From Rhipicephalus microplus (lineage: Eukaryota; Arthropoda; Arachnida; Ixodida; Ixodidae), in the NCBI RefSeq assembly GCF_043290135.1, contig NC_134701.1, forward strand, positions 204,845,601-204,909,600: 64,000 bases of DNA. The letters are read 5' to 3'. A program made the position numbers and the translations under genes. The notes under the pieces are model-generated. The model saw nothing but the letters and a program-made list of their open reading frames with translations. It searched no databases and was not told where the DNA came from. This document shows positions 50,167 to 62,057 of this stretch, one piece after another. The first letter of the stretch is position 1. Each line of letters begins with the position of its first letter.

Positions 50167-50690
50167 CATAACATTTTGCAGAACTGGTATTGTATGACAT
50201 GACCGCATAGTGAACATAAGGGACAGACCCTAACGAGGAAATTATGGCGTACACGGCATGATTTTCGTGCTATGACTAGTGATGACTACACGCCACGGTC
50301 ATGGTGCGCTCGTGGTCATTTCGCTAGCTTCACGTATTACGAATTTAGCATTACGAGACTTGAATTGATGGCGAAGATACATGACTGGTACAAACTTGCT
50401 AATCATAAGATGCGCGTTATGTAAGAACATGATCACATGCTTCGCTCATAGCTTGCTCGCGGCCGTTTCACTAGCTCCACATATACGAAATTTCGTATTA
50501 CGTGGTGTGAAAAGACGACGAAGGTAAATGACACATCCAAACATGATAATCATATCATGGAAGTCATCTGCGGTATAATTTATGTTCACCTCTTAACGTT
50601 GTGCTAATTTAAAATGAGATATAAACCTTCCTCATTCGTGCTTCTCATATCATCGATTCCCACAGTACGTGGGATCTGCCAATATTTTTC

Positions 50691-51544
50691 GAAATTACTT
50701 ACCAACTAGCCGCCCCCACCATACGCCTCTCAAAACCACTAGAGAGATCGTCATTTCTTGTGTTACTTCTCTCCCTTACCCCTCGAGCACTCTCTTCTTT
50801 CACTTCTGCAAAAAACCTTGTATGGACCCCTCTTCCACCCATCCCTTTTCCTTCCGGGCTTTTTTTCCGGACTTTCAGCGGAAGTGTTACATTATTCGGA
50901 TTTAGTGTTTGGTTGGCGGCGGACACATCTTGATCATTTCCACCTCTTCACTTTGACGGACAGCCGAGTTCTGAAGCATAGTTCGTATGGTCTTTGGCAA
51001 CCAACACTACCCTTCTGTACTACTTTGGCACAATAGCTTTCGGCTGGCCCAACAGATGCCGCCAAGGTGGCGTCTGAATATAACAGACCAAAGTCTACGA
51101 GCTAGCTGTTTCAGCAAGCTGCGAAGCTTGATTTGGCTGCACTCTGTAGGCTCATGTCATACCGCACGTGCCGAGAGCTTTTACGTAAGCTTCAATAGCT
51201 AAAGACATAGTGAAGCGCTCAGGAGTAGCAGTGGGTACATCCCTCCATCCCCCGCAAATTGAAGAGGAGTTCTGCAAGTGGGCGCCATGCTGTTCGGCCA
51301 TCAGACATGTCTGGTCATTGCATATCGTATACTGCTACAACCATGGAGATATATTGGTAGTGATGGCTACCGAGGTCCGTGATGTCGCAGAGCTGTATAT
51401 TTCGCACCTTTGCTTCCGACAATGCCGCAACAAAGGGCTGGTCGTCACAAGTAGGTAACATTTTAAATATTATAAAAATTTACGTATATTGTTAGGCTCA
51501 TGTTCCTTCAGACTCGAACAGTTAGGGATGAAAAGGGGTGCGAG
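50691..51544. other. Possible Gypsy LTR/gag remains, too degenerate to call
   Basis: A fragmentary frame at 50987-51202 includes LLWHNSFRLAQQMPPRW and NITDQSLRASCFSKL, vaguely like the start of a tick Gypsy Gag. GTTTGGTTGGCGGCGGACAC at about 50908 could be an LTR/PBS edge. The protease remnant just downstream makes this plausible, but it is not proven. Confidence 0.25.
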
Positions 51545-51940
51545 TATGCGTTAGCGAAAATATCGCTATGTAGGTGTTGGCGCCAGTGTCGAGTAGAGGA
51601 CGCTTATAGCCATAGATGAGGGTGAAGTACTAGACCGTCTTCCAAAAGTGCTAACCCGCCGAATCGCCCGTCATACAAGTAGCCAACGGCAGCACAACTG
51701 CCGTCATGGGAATGTGCGCCGCCCGTGTCACCATCGCCGACCACTCAACGCTAGCTCTGTTCACTGTACTTGCCAGTGTCCTCACGAGGTGATTCTCGAA
51801 ATGGACTTTTTGACTGTTCATTCTGCGCTTATCGATTGTTCAACCGGGATTCTGAGGCTTGAGCTACCCCAGTGCTGCGCCGACACCCGCGCAAATGTCC
51901 AGCCTCAACCTCGCTTCACTGACTTATTCAGCTGAAACCA
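51545..51940 (+). pseudogene. Gypsy aspartic protease fragment, inactive
   Basis: The final part reads CPHEVILEMDFLTVHSALID, a clear retropepsin C-terminal half. The middle (VANGSTTAVMGMCAARVTIA) lies in another frame, so a frameshift sits near 51770. Upstream at 51570-51590 the active-site loop reads VGVGASV where VDTGASV is expected, so the catalytic aspartate is lost. A TAG follows. The order fits the polyprotein of a tick Ty3/Gypsy element. Confidence 0.6.
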
Positions 51941-52445
51941 AAAAGTACAATTAAAAAGGGGGCAAATATAAAGTTGTTTTGGATTGATTGGTGTTTCTTA
52001 GCCAATGTTGTTTTAGTGCTAGTCATGTTCTTCATGCGCATTCAGCATATTAAATGTTTGTATGGGTACTTCGCCATTTCCTCATGATCAGTGCAGATGA
52101 GCCAGTTTGGTTGATACACATTAATGTTTTTTCAGTCTGTGCTAGTTCACTGCAGAACGAAAACCTCACTCAATGATCTCCCGTTTAATTTACCTTGTAC
52201 TAGTCGATTTCATTTCATCCCGGCGAACTTGTTACTTTCGTTTCTCCATCTAGCTCTCTTCGTTCACGGACAGCGTTTTCCACCTCTCGGTAACCATCCT
52301 GCTCCTCTTACTGTGCACTTTCATACGGTTCTACGCATTATGTGACAAGCCCAAATCCATTTTTATATGCTTGATGTTATCGGAAGCGTCAAGAAAATAA
52401 GGTTTCACTGAGTGCCTGAGCCCGCCGTATGTACCCATTTATTAT

Positions 52446-52860
52446 ATTACAGTGCTGCTTGCGGTCATTGCGGCAGCGATGAAACTATAAAGCACGTTCT
52501 CTGTCACCGCCCTCGTTACAGCGTGTCACCGCCCTCGTTACACGGCAACTAGCTGCTGCGTTAGCTCGCCTTGACGACAAACCTTTGTCTGAACAATCAG
52601 TGCTTGAAAGGCGACATGATTTGTGTGCTCACAGAAAATCAGTGAAGGCCTTACTGAACTTTTGGCCTGTTGTATAGACTACTGCACCCCAGCCCTGTTT
52701 TTTTTTTCGCGCGTCTATTTCTCTCTTCGCTTTCTTTCCCATCTTTCTTCCTCATTCCCCCTTCTCCTAGAGCAGGGTAGCAAACCGAATGCTCCATTTT
52801 CTGGTTAACCTCCCTGCCTTTCTCTCATTTTATTCTCTCTTTACGCCATGCATGTATAGT
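52446..52860 (+). pseudogene. LINE C-terminal zinc finger and 3' UTR fragment
   Basis: The frame gives CGHCGSDETIKHVLCHRPRY, a LINE ORF2 C-terminal CX2C...H...C finger with the last Cys read as His-Arg. A 21-bp tandem duplication (GTCACCGCCCTCGTTACA, twice from about 52502) shifts the frame. The rest of the C terminus continues in another frame (LARLDDKPLSEQSVLERR). The pyrimidine-rich 3' UTR contains AGCAGGGTAGCAAACCG and CTGGTTAACCTCCCTGCC, phrases I recognise from tick LINE 3' ends. Confidence 0.6.
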
Positions 52861-55570
52861 TTCTATTGTAGCATTTTTAAAAAAGTGAGCAACAAGTAAA
52901 GCCACTCGCGGAGACACCACCATTTATCAGCTATCATGAATCGACTGTCAAAAAAACTACAACGTTTAAAAATGACATCCATTATGCGTTAACCAGGAAG
53001 TCATCGTAGTCTCTTCCTAATGACATGCTGCTTCTCTTTAGTACGAATATATATTCCTCTATATCGACGTTGTACTAAGCCGGACCGTGCCTCCTAGCGG
53101 CCAACGAATGTCTGCACCTGTGCCATACGTTAACCCAAGCACATAAAGTGTGCTCAGCATAGCAACACAAGCCTTCTTAGAGAGACGAGATGTTCGGCCT
53201 GAATTAGGAACGGGGGTTGACTCCAAAGCCTCTCCTCCGACATCAAGGGTGATAGCGACGAAGCCTGACAGATGGCACTGCAGCCTATCCTCGCTTCTGC
53301 ATTTCCGCACGAGTGGGACTTCCTAATTCGCTTTTCTCTTAGTCACGTACGCCAAAGGAAGAACGCGGGATGTACGGGGAACGTGTAAAAAGACAAAGAG
53401 ACAAAAACGGCAGAAGGGATCTGGCTGCACTCGACTCCCTGCCGTAATGGCTGAATGGTGGGTGTCGGTGCGTTCCAGACTTGGCTACACGCAACCAAGG
53501 CGCTGCCTCTTACAATCAACCTGCCGCCAAAGCCAAAGTGGATTATCGTCGTTCTCCCTTTTTCTCTTTCTCTTCTACAGAGTCTATTTTCTCTGTGTTA
53601 TTCTGCCGTGTGTGATGCTATGTAGCTGCCTCTCTGATCATTTTTGACGGGAATGAAATTCAGTTCTGTGCTGGCCAACTTCTCCCTTGTAATAAATCCT
53701 ATTGTCATTTTGTTCCCGATATGCTTTTCGTAATCATTTTATTGAGGTGTAATGTCATGTATGGGCGCCTTTTTTATAATAAATTTTTTTGTAAATGCGC
53801 AACTATATTTTGCTTTGTTTTATCTGCATAGTTTTAGCTCTTTACGAATGATCCGCGAGAGCTTAATAGCCGAGAGTTAAGGCAGTAATTTTCTCTCAGG
53901 CATCCCATTTTGTAAAAAAATGTCAGTTGATTTTCTCAAATGAGATTGTGCTCACCGGAAGTAGAATTTATTTTTCATGCCACTTGTCCTCCTTCTCTTC
54001 CAATTGATTGCATAGAGATGGTCATTCTTTACGAACTGGCTAGGGTGCACCCTATCTTATGCTTGCTTATTTGCATATATCAGAGCGTCATAATATTTTC
54101 TGCTCTTTCCCACTGAGCTTCCATTGTTTAGCACCCTTTCAGTGATTGTTCCGGACAACCGGGTAATGTAACTATCTGCTGCATAGGCTGCTTAAATTCG
54201 CATATTCCTCTCAACACCAGCTAGATGTTGACTGCCGAAGCAAGCTCTCAACTTCGCAGCGCTATTTTCGCGTCTGTTTATGCGATGCCCTACTTTTTTA
54301 TTCTATTGCTCATTACGCAGTTTTCGCGTTCATCCCAAGATATTTTCCAAGCGACAAGTTTCGGGCAATTCACAGTGTGCCTAGATAAATCTAAAGATAT
54401 TTCAAAAACATACCGTTGTACTTTATCACCACGCAATCAAATGGATGTTGCTGACTCCTGCATAGAGTAAGTCACTGTGTTTCTGTACTTTGAATAATTG
54501 CCTAATTGCGTCACATTTATCACACAATTTCAAAACTAACAGATTCGGCCAAAACATTCAACTAGAAAGTTCTCTATCAACTTAAAAACGTCCGATTAAA
54601 GAGCTTCTAACCTCCTTTTTATATAAGTACTTTTCTGCTCCATGGAGACCCCCACAATATGTATGAAAAATACCCCGTTATATGCCTCTTTCCTTTCGAC
54701 TTCATTTCAACGCGACCGCATAAGCAGGGATTTCACACGAAGTCAGCATATCCGTAGCCAAGCACTGTACCCAGCACGGTGGATTGTTCACAAACATTGG
54801 CTAGTGCTTTCTATACTGTTGGTTGCAAGATCAAAACATAAAATAAGAGAGGATTCAGCTTAGTGTGCTTGCGTTCCTCTAAGATTTAGCAAAAAATATA
54901 GCATTATTTTAATTATGATTGCACAAAGGCACATTCACACAAGTTTTCAAATAAAAATACCAAACTCTGGTTTTGCTAGAAAACAGGGCTAAAACAGTGT
55001 TATCAGTGCCATTACATTTGAAATAAGCATCTACGCAAAAGCATCTCTCAATGCATAATCGTGATACTTTGATCGCACCACATTATTCATGTTCATGCTC
55101 GATTTGCACGTCGTTGCAAAATGCACGATCCAAATAGCATGGTTCCAAGCTTATTGTTTCGGTTTAGATACTCCGAAAGGCGCAAGTGTTAGCGTTCAAA
55201 AAGCACTTGTGATACAAGCTGTAATTTTACCCTAATCCGCCTGAGTAGGAACCCACGCTAGTGCTTCGAATAACAAGGAACGCCATGCATAAGTAAGTAG
55301 TATGTGTTTCCTTCACCATGAATTTTATGCGGAAGGCCCCATGCCGTTTTAAAAGCTCGCATGATTTCAAACTGTTTGCTTTGTTGTTTGAATGAATCAG
55401 AAGGGTTATTAGAAAGGACGCATTCTCATGTGTTATGGCTCCAGCATAATGTCACTGCAAATTTCCCGCATTTATTCGCGCCTAGGGCGATTCAAATGTT
55501 GCCATTTCTCAGCATTCGTCACCTCCCTTTGTCATGTTTTGTTGCTTTAAATATAAACTTAACGTATCCC

Positions 55571-55572
<2 letters not shown>
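52861..55572. other. Non-coding DNA, nothing recognised
   Basis: AT-rich sequence with short frames. No domain, LTR or SINE head could be supported. Confidence 0.5.
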
Positions 55573-55654
<82 letters not shown>

Positions 55655-55657
55655 TAA

Positions 55658-55717
<60 letters not shown>
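55573..55717. repeat. (TA)n with internal (AAAT)n
   Basis: Two TA arrays separated by about five AAAT units at 55644-55663. Confidence 0.95.
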
Positions 55718-55719
<2 letters not shown>

Positions 55720-55925
55720 GAAAGAAGTGTATACCTAAGGGCTCGTTTTTTCGTGTTTTGACACCATTATAAGGAGGTCTAACAGACAGTAATGCCAAGG
55801 AATATATAGGGGAAGTTATTAGAACAAATGGAATGTAAATAAGAAGAAAGAAAAGTGGGTGAAAAAATAACCAGCCGTGAGCAGGAATCGAACCTACGAC
55901 CTTCGAATAACGCGTTCGATGCTCT
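55718..55925 (-). repeat. tRNA-derived SINE with head cut by a TA array
   Basis: On the minus strand it starts inside the A box (TAGAGCATCGAACGCG), then has an anticodon-arm-like region and a perfect B box (GTAGGTTCGATTCC). A body follows (GTGAGCAGG side, then TTTTGACACCATTATAAGG on plus). TA repeats replace the first ~20 bases of the head on one side and abut the tail on the other. Confidence 0.65.
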
Positions 55926-55937
55926 ATATGTATATAA

Positions 55938-56001
<64 letters not shown>
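55926..56001. repeat. (TA)n microsatellite
   Basis: TA-rich array with TATAAATA interruptions at its left end, adjoining the truncated SINE head. Confidence 0.9.
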
Positions 56002-56004
<3 letters not shown>

Positions 56005-56518
56005 CATTTGCTCATTCTTGCATATTGTAGCTACCAGTTTTTTCCCACTTTAGCTAAAATTACCTTTATTGTGACTGTGGTCCTTTTTTGTGTTTGGGAG
56101 TTCATGCTAATCGCACTAGCACAATTTTTTAAACATTTACCGCATAAAGGTAGTTAGGTGCACCACCACTAGTCCACTCATTTTAACATTCGGAACGCAG
56201 TCCCTGTACACGGACAAGAATAAGAAAAGGATACCTAGGCAATACGTTTTTTCAATACGAGAGCCCCAAAAAGAGTGGCCATCGCTATCAACATCTCTGT
56301 TCTGGTTTGAGTAGCACTTACCTTGACAAATTTCAATGTATCGTTACCTGTCACAAAGCGCTGTTTCTGCAAATACTCTTGCGCATTTTTTTATGGTATG
56401 GATATTCAATGTCGGACCTGCTCTCCTTTTTTTTCAAATTCGGTAATCTTGAGCTGTAATTTCCCTGCTGAGTTACTCATCAGTACATTGTCTTCAAAAA
56501 ATTGTGGGATACGGTCAG
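56002..56518. other. Non-coding; no LINE ORF1 found
   Basis: Lies directly upstream of the LINE ORF2. I see no zinc-knuckle ORF1, so the element is either 5'-truncated or ORF1 has decayed beyond recognition. Confidence 0.45.
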
Positions 56519-57540
56519 TTGAGGGTACTACAGTGGAACTGCCGTTCTATATTCTCAGCCTAAACCGACTTACATTACCTTTGCAATATTTTTAATCTTG
56601 ATATTATAATTCTCCAAGAAACTTGGCTCACACCAGATAAAAATTCCCATCTTGCAGGTTTTTGTTCTTTTCGATTAGATCGCCCATCACATGGTGGTGT
56701 TTTAATGATCCTTGTATCAAATTATTTATGCCATAGGGCAAAAATTTCTTTCAGAATGTTAGACTTGGATTGTGAAATATTAGCATTAGACTTGTGTCTC
56801 CCCGGATACCACCCTTTTTCAATTGTAAATTGCTACTTCCCCTCCGGTGTACAAAGCACGCGTTATCTTGACAGCGCTTTGGTAGCATGTAGAAAGGAAA
56901 TTGTACTCACAGGAGACTTTAATTCACATCATTTGTTTTGGGGTATAAGGACAGATTCTTGTGGTAGGCGACTGTGGGAATGGAGTATTGATCACAACCT
57001 CTTCTGTCTGAATAAAGGTCATGTAACATATGTCCGAGTTCAAACTAGCTCAGTATTGGATTTAACGTTTTGCTCCAATGCAATCAAGGTTTTGTCATGG
57101 GCTGTTCTGGATTCGACAACAAACAGCGACCATCTTCCTGTAGTTTTTGACATTAATTATCCAACAATAACTTTAGTTCAGCCGAAACGCACATACATCA
57201 AACATAGTAAATTTAAAGCCTGCCTCCGTTCTGCCATTTCCAAGCTTGGAAATGCCAGTACTAAGGAGATTGCATGTACGATTGGTTCAATGCTGGAGGG
57301 ATCTAGAAAAATTTCAAATTTTCTATTCCATCCGATAAACGATCCTCCTCTCGTTGGTGGAACGATGAGTGTACGCGTGATTATAGAAGACGAAAAGCCG
57401 CTTGGAAAAAACTTCTTCTTAATCAGAGCCCAGCAAACTGTAAGGACTGTCAATTCCTTGCTGGCGTATTTAAATGTACAGTGAACTGCGTGAAAGAAGA
57501 ATACGACAGTAGACATTTTGATTATCTTTCTAAATAAAAA
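56519..57540 (+). pseudogene. LINE ORF2: AP-type endonuclease domain, broken
   Basis: The frame opens LRVLQWNCRS, meets a TAA at 56561-56563, then continues ILQETWLTPD and RLDRPSHGG. It reaches the catalytic GDFNSHHLFWG and the final NSDHLPVVF. These are the Asn, Glu, Asp/Asn and Asp-His signatures of the exonuclease-endonuclease-phosphatase fold that nicks target DNA. A frameshift near 57350 moves the linker to another frame (WWNDECTRDYRRRKAAWKK), and a TAA stop follows near 57535. Confidence 0.85.
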
Positions 57541-58711
57541 AATCAGCGTGCTGTTTTCGCTCATCTTCGGACAACAAAAGTACTACCAGCACCTTTAACG
57601 TTGCAGTCATGTGTCTTGACGCCGGAAGAAACGAACACCTCTCTAGAAGGCATAGCGCAAGGTTTAAAACGCCGCTTCACTGCTAATTTTTTGGCTATTC
57701 AGTTCATTCTGGTAAACTTGTATGAATTTCCAGAAGTTTCTTTAGCTGAATTGAGTCAGACAGTATTATGCTTACCGAGGACGGCTCCCGGACCAGATGG
57801 GATTATGAACTCTATGTTGAAATGTTTACTCCAGGAATCGCCTAATTTTTTGCTAGAACTAGTGAACTATTCGTTAGTGAACGCATGGATACCTCCAGAA
57901 TGGAAACTTGCCAAAATTGTATTGTTGCTAAAAAATTAAAATGATGCATACACGTTGGATAACATATGGCCAATCGCACTGACATGAAACAGTGAAATTG
58001 GTTTAGAGAATCATCAATATACGAATTAACGAACTTATTACCATGAGCTCAATTCTAAGTCCCTGTCAAATTGGGTTGGTTGTTCAATTTGGGATGCCCA
58101 CGTTGACTTAGAAAGTCGGCTTCAATTAGCTCGGCTACATAAAAAATATGCAGCTTTAGTTACCTTAGACATCGCTAAACCATATGATACCGTGGAGCAC
58201 TGTATTTTGATAGATCGATTAGAACACCTTGATTTTCTATCATACATAGTAGCGTGGGTTCACAATTTTCTTGCAGACAGGAAATTTTATTGTTTTAAAG
58301 ATGGGTTTTCATCATCTACTCATACCCAAACGAGAGGAGTACCACAAGGCTCGGTGCTTTCCCCGGTGCTATTTAATTTACTAATGAGCACCATTCCACG
58401 TAAACAGGATATAATAACTAATATTTATGCAGACGATATCGCATTTTTTGCAATGGCAGATAACATTCAGACCTTATATGAACGGCTGCAGACTTACCTT
58501 AATATATTGGAGAGCTGGCTCGATGGAAACAGCTTTTTCTTAATCTGAGTAAATGTGCCCTCCTTGTTTTCCCACTGCACTACCCTGTAAACATCTCTCT
58601 GTCTAACCATCATAGAATATACCACAGGTGGAATCTGTTAAATGCCTTGGAGTAATTTATCACACATCGCTTAACTGGTGACTTCATATCCAATATATTG
58701 CCCGAAAAGGT
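57541..58711 (+). pseudogene. LINE ORF2: reverse transcriptase domain, broken
   Basis: 57601-57939 contains the fingers (LPRTAPGPDGIMNSMLKCLL). The section 57940-58190 is damaged by frame changes, then KYAALVTLDIAKPYDTVEHC supplies the first catalytic Asp. 58192-58548 carries RGVPQGSVLSPVLFNLLM and the active-site YADD at 58426-58437. A stop at 58546 and a frameshift follow. The catalytic residues survive, but no continuous protein could be made. Confidence 0.85.
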
Positions 58712-59872
58712 GTGCGGACCATTGGTATATTACGTAGGCTAAGCAACTACCGCATAGGTATGAGAAGAGATACATTATTAATGATATATCGCATGTACGT
58801 TCGTCCCATTTTGGAATTTGGTTGTGGTCTTTTCTCTGGAGTTCCAGCTTACAAGTTGCGGCTTCTAATTCTTCTGGAAAGAGAAGCTTTGCGCTTATGC
58901 CTTGGCCTTCCCAAAACAGTTGCCAACAATGTGTTTTATCTCGAATCGAGGGTCCTTCCACTTTCTTGTAGAATTCGCCTTGTAACTGTTCAGACATTCT
59001 TAAGAATTTATGAATCACCAATACGACATTCAGAAACAGCCTTTATTTCCACCCCGGAATCATTTTTTGCTGCTAGATGGCCGCGGTTTAACATGCCACA
59101 AATTATATTTGCACAAAATTTACTGGAGCCTCTGAACGTACGTATATGCGACATCATGCTGATTCGTGATAATTCAGCCCCGGTGGAAATTCAATTCGAC
59201 GACATTTTTCCTAATAATGCCAAATTACTTCCCCAAAATATTTTGGATGGTTTACTACAAGATCACCTGCGCAGTATTACAACGAACGTTATTATTGCTA
59301 CAGACGCATCGCAATTCGACGAAAGGTCAGGGGTTGGTATTTTCAGCTTGATTTTAAATTGGATTTATTCCCTTCGACTACCCGATTTCATACCCGTTTT
59401 TGTGGCTGAGTTTCTGGCAGTGGTGCTCGCCTTACGCAAGTTAGATACAGCAATTACATCAGCTGTTATATTAACAGATTTCCTATCTCTCTGTGCGGCA
59501 CTTTTTGTTGGTGCTGATAATCACGTAACAAAGGCGTTCCGTGCACTAGTACCTGCGCATTTGACAAAAGGACGATTAGTTTGGGTGCCTGGACATAAAA
59601 GTTTGTTTCTAAATGAAATAGCCGATTCCTTAGCTAAGTCGTCAATCAGCGAACCAATTCTACTGCTCTGTCCATCATCCACTTATCTGACTGCTGCTCG
59701 ATTCCGCAGACGTACGCTTATACAAGACTTCAAAGGTTCAGCACTAACAAACTCTACAGAATATCGCCATTTATTATATCCCTGGCGAAGAGACTTTTGC
59801 CGCACTCGAAAGAAAACAAGAAGTAGCTATCACAAGGCTGCGTTGCCGGGTACCAAATCTGAATTTCTATAA
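58712..59872 (+). pseudogene. LINE ORF2: thumb and RNase H domain
   Basis: An open stretch of 386 residues. Its first third is the post-palm region (RPILEFGCGLFSG). The RNase H domain is clear: ATDASQFDERSGVGIFS, EFLAVVLALRKL, ILTDFLSL and WVPGHKSLFLNEIADSLAKS. That gives the usual Asp, Glu, Asp and His/Asp set. An RNase H in a LINE points to the I/R1/Tad-related group. A frameshift near 59800 separates it from the zinc finger. Confidence 0.85.
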
Positions 59873-60131
59873 ACACAGGTCTGCTCAGGCACCTTCGCCA
59901 CTGTGTGCATTCTGTGATGAACTGGAAACAATAGACAATTTCTTTTTGACCTGCAGGTGGTTTAACACATTACGAGAAACTCTATTAGAAATACCTTTAC
60001 GTGGTATTGGTATGGACTTATCTCTGCCTATCATTTTGTCTTTCGGAGCTTCCACTTCTGGTTTCTCTAATGCGATAGTATGCGCGGCCGTCCGGGACTA
60101 TATTGGTGAAACTAATAGGTGCACTAATTAA
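59873..60131 (+). pseudogene. LINE ORF2: C-terminal zinc finger
   Basis: In the frame after the shift, CAFCDELETIDNFFLTC gives a CX2C pair and a later Cys; the position usually holding His reads Asn. It ends VCAAVRDYIGETNRCTN at a TAA. The finger usually helps bind the element's own RNA 3' end. Confidence 0.7.
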
Positions 60132-60398
60132 CCAGTTTCATTATCCTAACATGTCCATATAAGCATATGCGTATAAAATCAGATTATTGCTTTATTCTAA
60201 GAATAAATTCGTTTATGTAAATATTTGTATGCATTACATTAAGCACCACACTTTCCCAGGCTATCGGTAATCTTTCTGTTATACTTCCATTATTCCAAAT
60301 CTGAACGGTAAACTTTCAAACACTCGATTCTTGGCCGATCCCCCACTGTGGGTATGCGCCACTAACAATAGGAGAACAACAACAACAACAACAACTCT
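60132..60398 (+). other. LINE 3' UTR and (AAC)n tail
   Basis: AT-rich 3' UTR followed by TTGGCCGATCCCCCACTGTG, GGTATGCGCCACTAACAATA and about seven AAC units. This terminal motif is shared with the fragment at 46857-46930 and may be recognised by the reverse transcriptase. Confidence 0.7.
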
Positions 60399-61149
60399 AG
60401 GCAGCGACATTCCACACCAATGTCGAACGGTTTCAGTCTCAAAAAAAGACACTAGGGTCTATCAGGTATTCGTAAATACCACAGTTGCGAGACCAAAAAA
60501 AAAAAGAAGCAAGGACGAAAGAACTGAAGATACACGGCCTAAACGACACGATGACGTACTGGGAGGCCTCAGGAAACTACTTTGCCGAAGACACAGTAAG
60601 CCGAATTGCAAAATGTCTCCATGTAGATGTTCAGAAAGTAAATAAAACTTGATAAACAACATAGCAGTCACGCGGGAACTAAGCGGTGGCTCCTGATCTC
60701 TCGGTGGCCTCGGGATTCCGAGCAACAAATTGGCACCCCGGGAATCTTCTGCGTTACTTGAGCTTCTTTCCTGAATAAGGCATAGAAAAGTTCCCGTCTT
60801 TGCTGCGACGACAAATAGGCGTGGAAAACAGCGTCAGACACTGGTCGCCAATTTGCGAGGCTATTTTCAGATGCCTTAGGGTAGCGCCAGAAGAGCAGCC
60901 GTTCGAAAAAAAAAGTCCTGAGGGGGCTGTTAAATGGCGGCGGCTGCTATTAAAAGGTATTATTACGATACTTCTAGTGTTGCCTACTAATAGACTCTTT
61001 CACCAGACGCGTCCTGTTTATGACAACAAAACCACGTGCTTGGACTCAACCTATGCTTTTAGTTATCATTAAATGCAGTGCATGCTGTGCAGCTGTGGTG
61101 GTAGCGTTCTTTTGCCAAAATTGTATACTTCATATACTTCATACTTCAT
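60399..61149. other. Non-coding; possible LTR end with primer-binding site
   Basis: AATAAAACTTG at about 60641 and CCGAGCAACAAATTGGCACC at about 60718-60737 look like an LTR end (CA) followed by a TGGCACCCCGG primer-binding site. No matching second LTR was found. ATACTTCAT is repeated several times at 61128-61157, directly before the integrase remnant. Confidence 0.25.
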
Positions 61150-61594
61150 ACCGTATACTTGATAGTCCACGGTCGCGACGTCACGACGATGCTCGACGCC
61201 ATGCTCCTGCCCGACAACTTAGGAATATACCACACGGATGCCGCCGAATTCGCGCAGTGTGCCAAAGAGGCCCGTCAATTTGCTCGTCACCGTATTCAAC
61301 ATCACCAAACCGCAGACGCGCGCCGCTACAATCTTCGCCACCATGAAGTTATTTTTAAGCCAGGTGATGAAGTCTGGGTGTGGACCCCTATCCGACAGCG
61401 TGGACGTTCCGAAAAGCTTCTTCGCCGCTACTTCGGCCCTTACAAGGTTGTGCGACGTCTCAGTGACGTCACTTACGAGGTTCTCCCACAAGGCAATTCG
61501 AGACGTTCCCGTTTCACCCCGCAAACTGAAGTCATTCACGTTTCACGTCTCAAACCATACTTTTGGCGCTGTGAATCGCCAGTGAGTTACTGAC
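61150..61594 (+). pseudogene. Gypsy integrase C-terminal fragment (GPY/F domain)
   Basis: An open frame of about 144 residues covers the core end (VHGRDVTTMLDAMLLPD), an Arg-rich linker and a complete GPY/F module (LLRRYFGPYKVVRRLSDVTY). It finishes VIHVSRLKPYFWRCE before a TGA. Everything upstream of pol is missing. The fragment is uninterrupted but too short to act. In full elements this part contacts chromatin and helps target integration. Confidence 0.8.
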
Positions 61595-61949
61595 CTTATT
61601 GGTAACTTCGCGTCTTTCTTTTTGTTTCGTCTTTTCTTTACATTTTCCCTATTTATCTTATTTCTCATTTAACTTTTGTCCCCACAACCAACTACGTTAT
61701 TCCGCCTTACGCCATTCATTTTGCTCGCATGCTATTTTTTATCTATTTTCTTTTCTTGTTTTGCCTTCATGTACAGCATCGAGACGATGCTTCTTGGGAG
61801 AGGGGGTAATGCCACCATTGATGAACGAGCCACTGTGGCTCATACGCGTTTTTGGGGCGAAGAAAAAGAGAACATCTTCGTTGCTCTGGAGCTGAACGCA
61901 CATGCTGAACGCTCGAACACGCAAGTAGCTGGTCGTGCTTGCTCTAGGG
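61595..61949 (+). other. Gypsy 3' untranslated region, PPT and start of 3' LTR
   Basis: The pyrimidine-rich 3' region leads to a polypurine tract GGGAGAGGGGGTAA at 61796-61809. TGCCACCATTGATGAACG follows and should be the start of the 3' LTR. The LTR appears cut short before the LINE that follows. Confidence 0.5.
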
Positions 61950-62057
61950 TTTTGGCCTAAGTTTGTGTAGTGGCTGTGGTTTCTTTGTCTTTATTAGGTG
62001 TTTCTATAGTGCTTTTACAGCTAAGTAAGCGCTTTTAGCGCTAGAAAGTTCACTTAG

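Larger units (their letters stand above)
48985..50690 (-). repeat. E-family element, copy 4, inverted and interrupted by a LINE
   Basis: Begins with the family right end (TTTTAAATGCAACACATTTC at about 48995) and a tetranucleotide microsatellite (49039-49229). CAGCCGCCTGCG and GGTATCGATACC follow. It breaks near 49423 and resumes at about 50167 with TTTTGCAGAACTGGTATTG. Two monomers lie at about 50310-50500. It finishes with the left end (TGCTTCTCAT at 50639-50648) and hairpin TCCCACAGTACGTGGGA. It lacks the ~360-bp core of copies 2 and 3, so the family has at least two length forms. Confidence 0.7.
56519..60398 (+). mobile_element. I-like non-LTR retrotransposon (LINE), inactive copy
   Basis: A 3.9-kb copy with endonuclease, reverse transcriptase, RNase H and C-terminal zinc finger in the standard order. 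A ~265-bp 3' UTR ends in (AAC)n at about 60376-60396. The terminal GGCCGATCCCCCACTGTGGG hairpin-like motif matches the fragment at 46857-46930. Several stops and frameshifts make it inactive. It is related to the better copy at 61950-64000: both read RLDRPS and GDFNSHH at the same places. Confidence 0.88.

Noticed and set aside
60800..61072. 90-codon frame before the integrase fragment
   Set aside because: No match to Gag or pol; cannot be linked to the downstream integrase.
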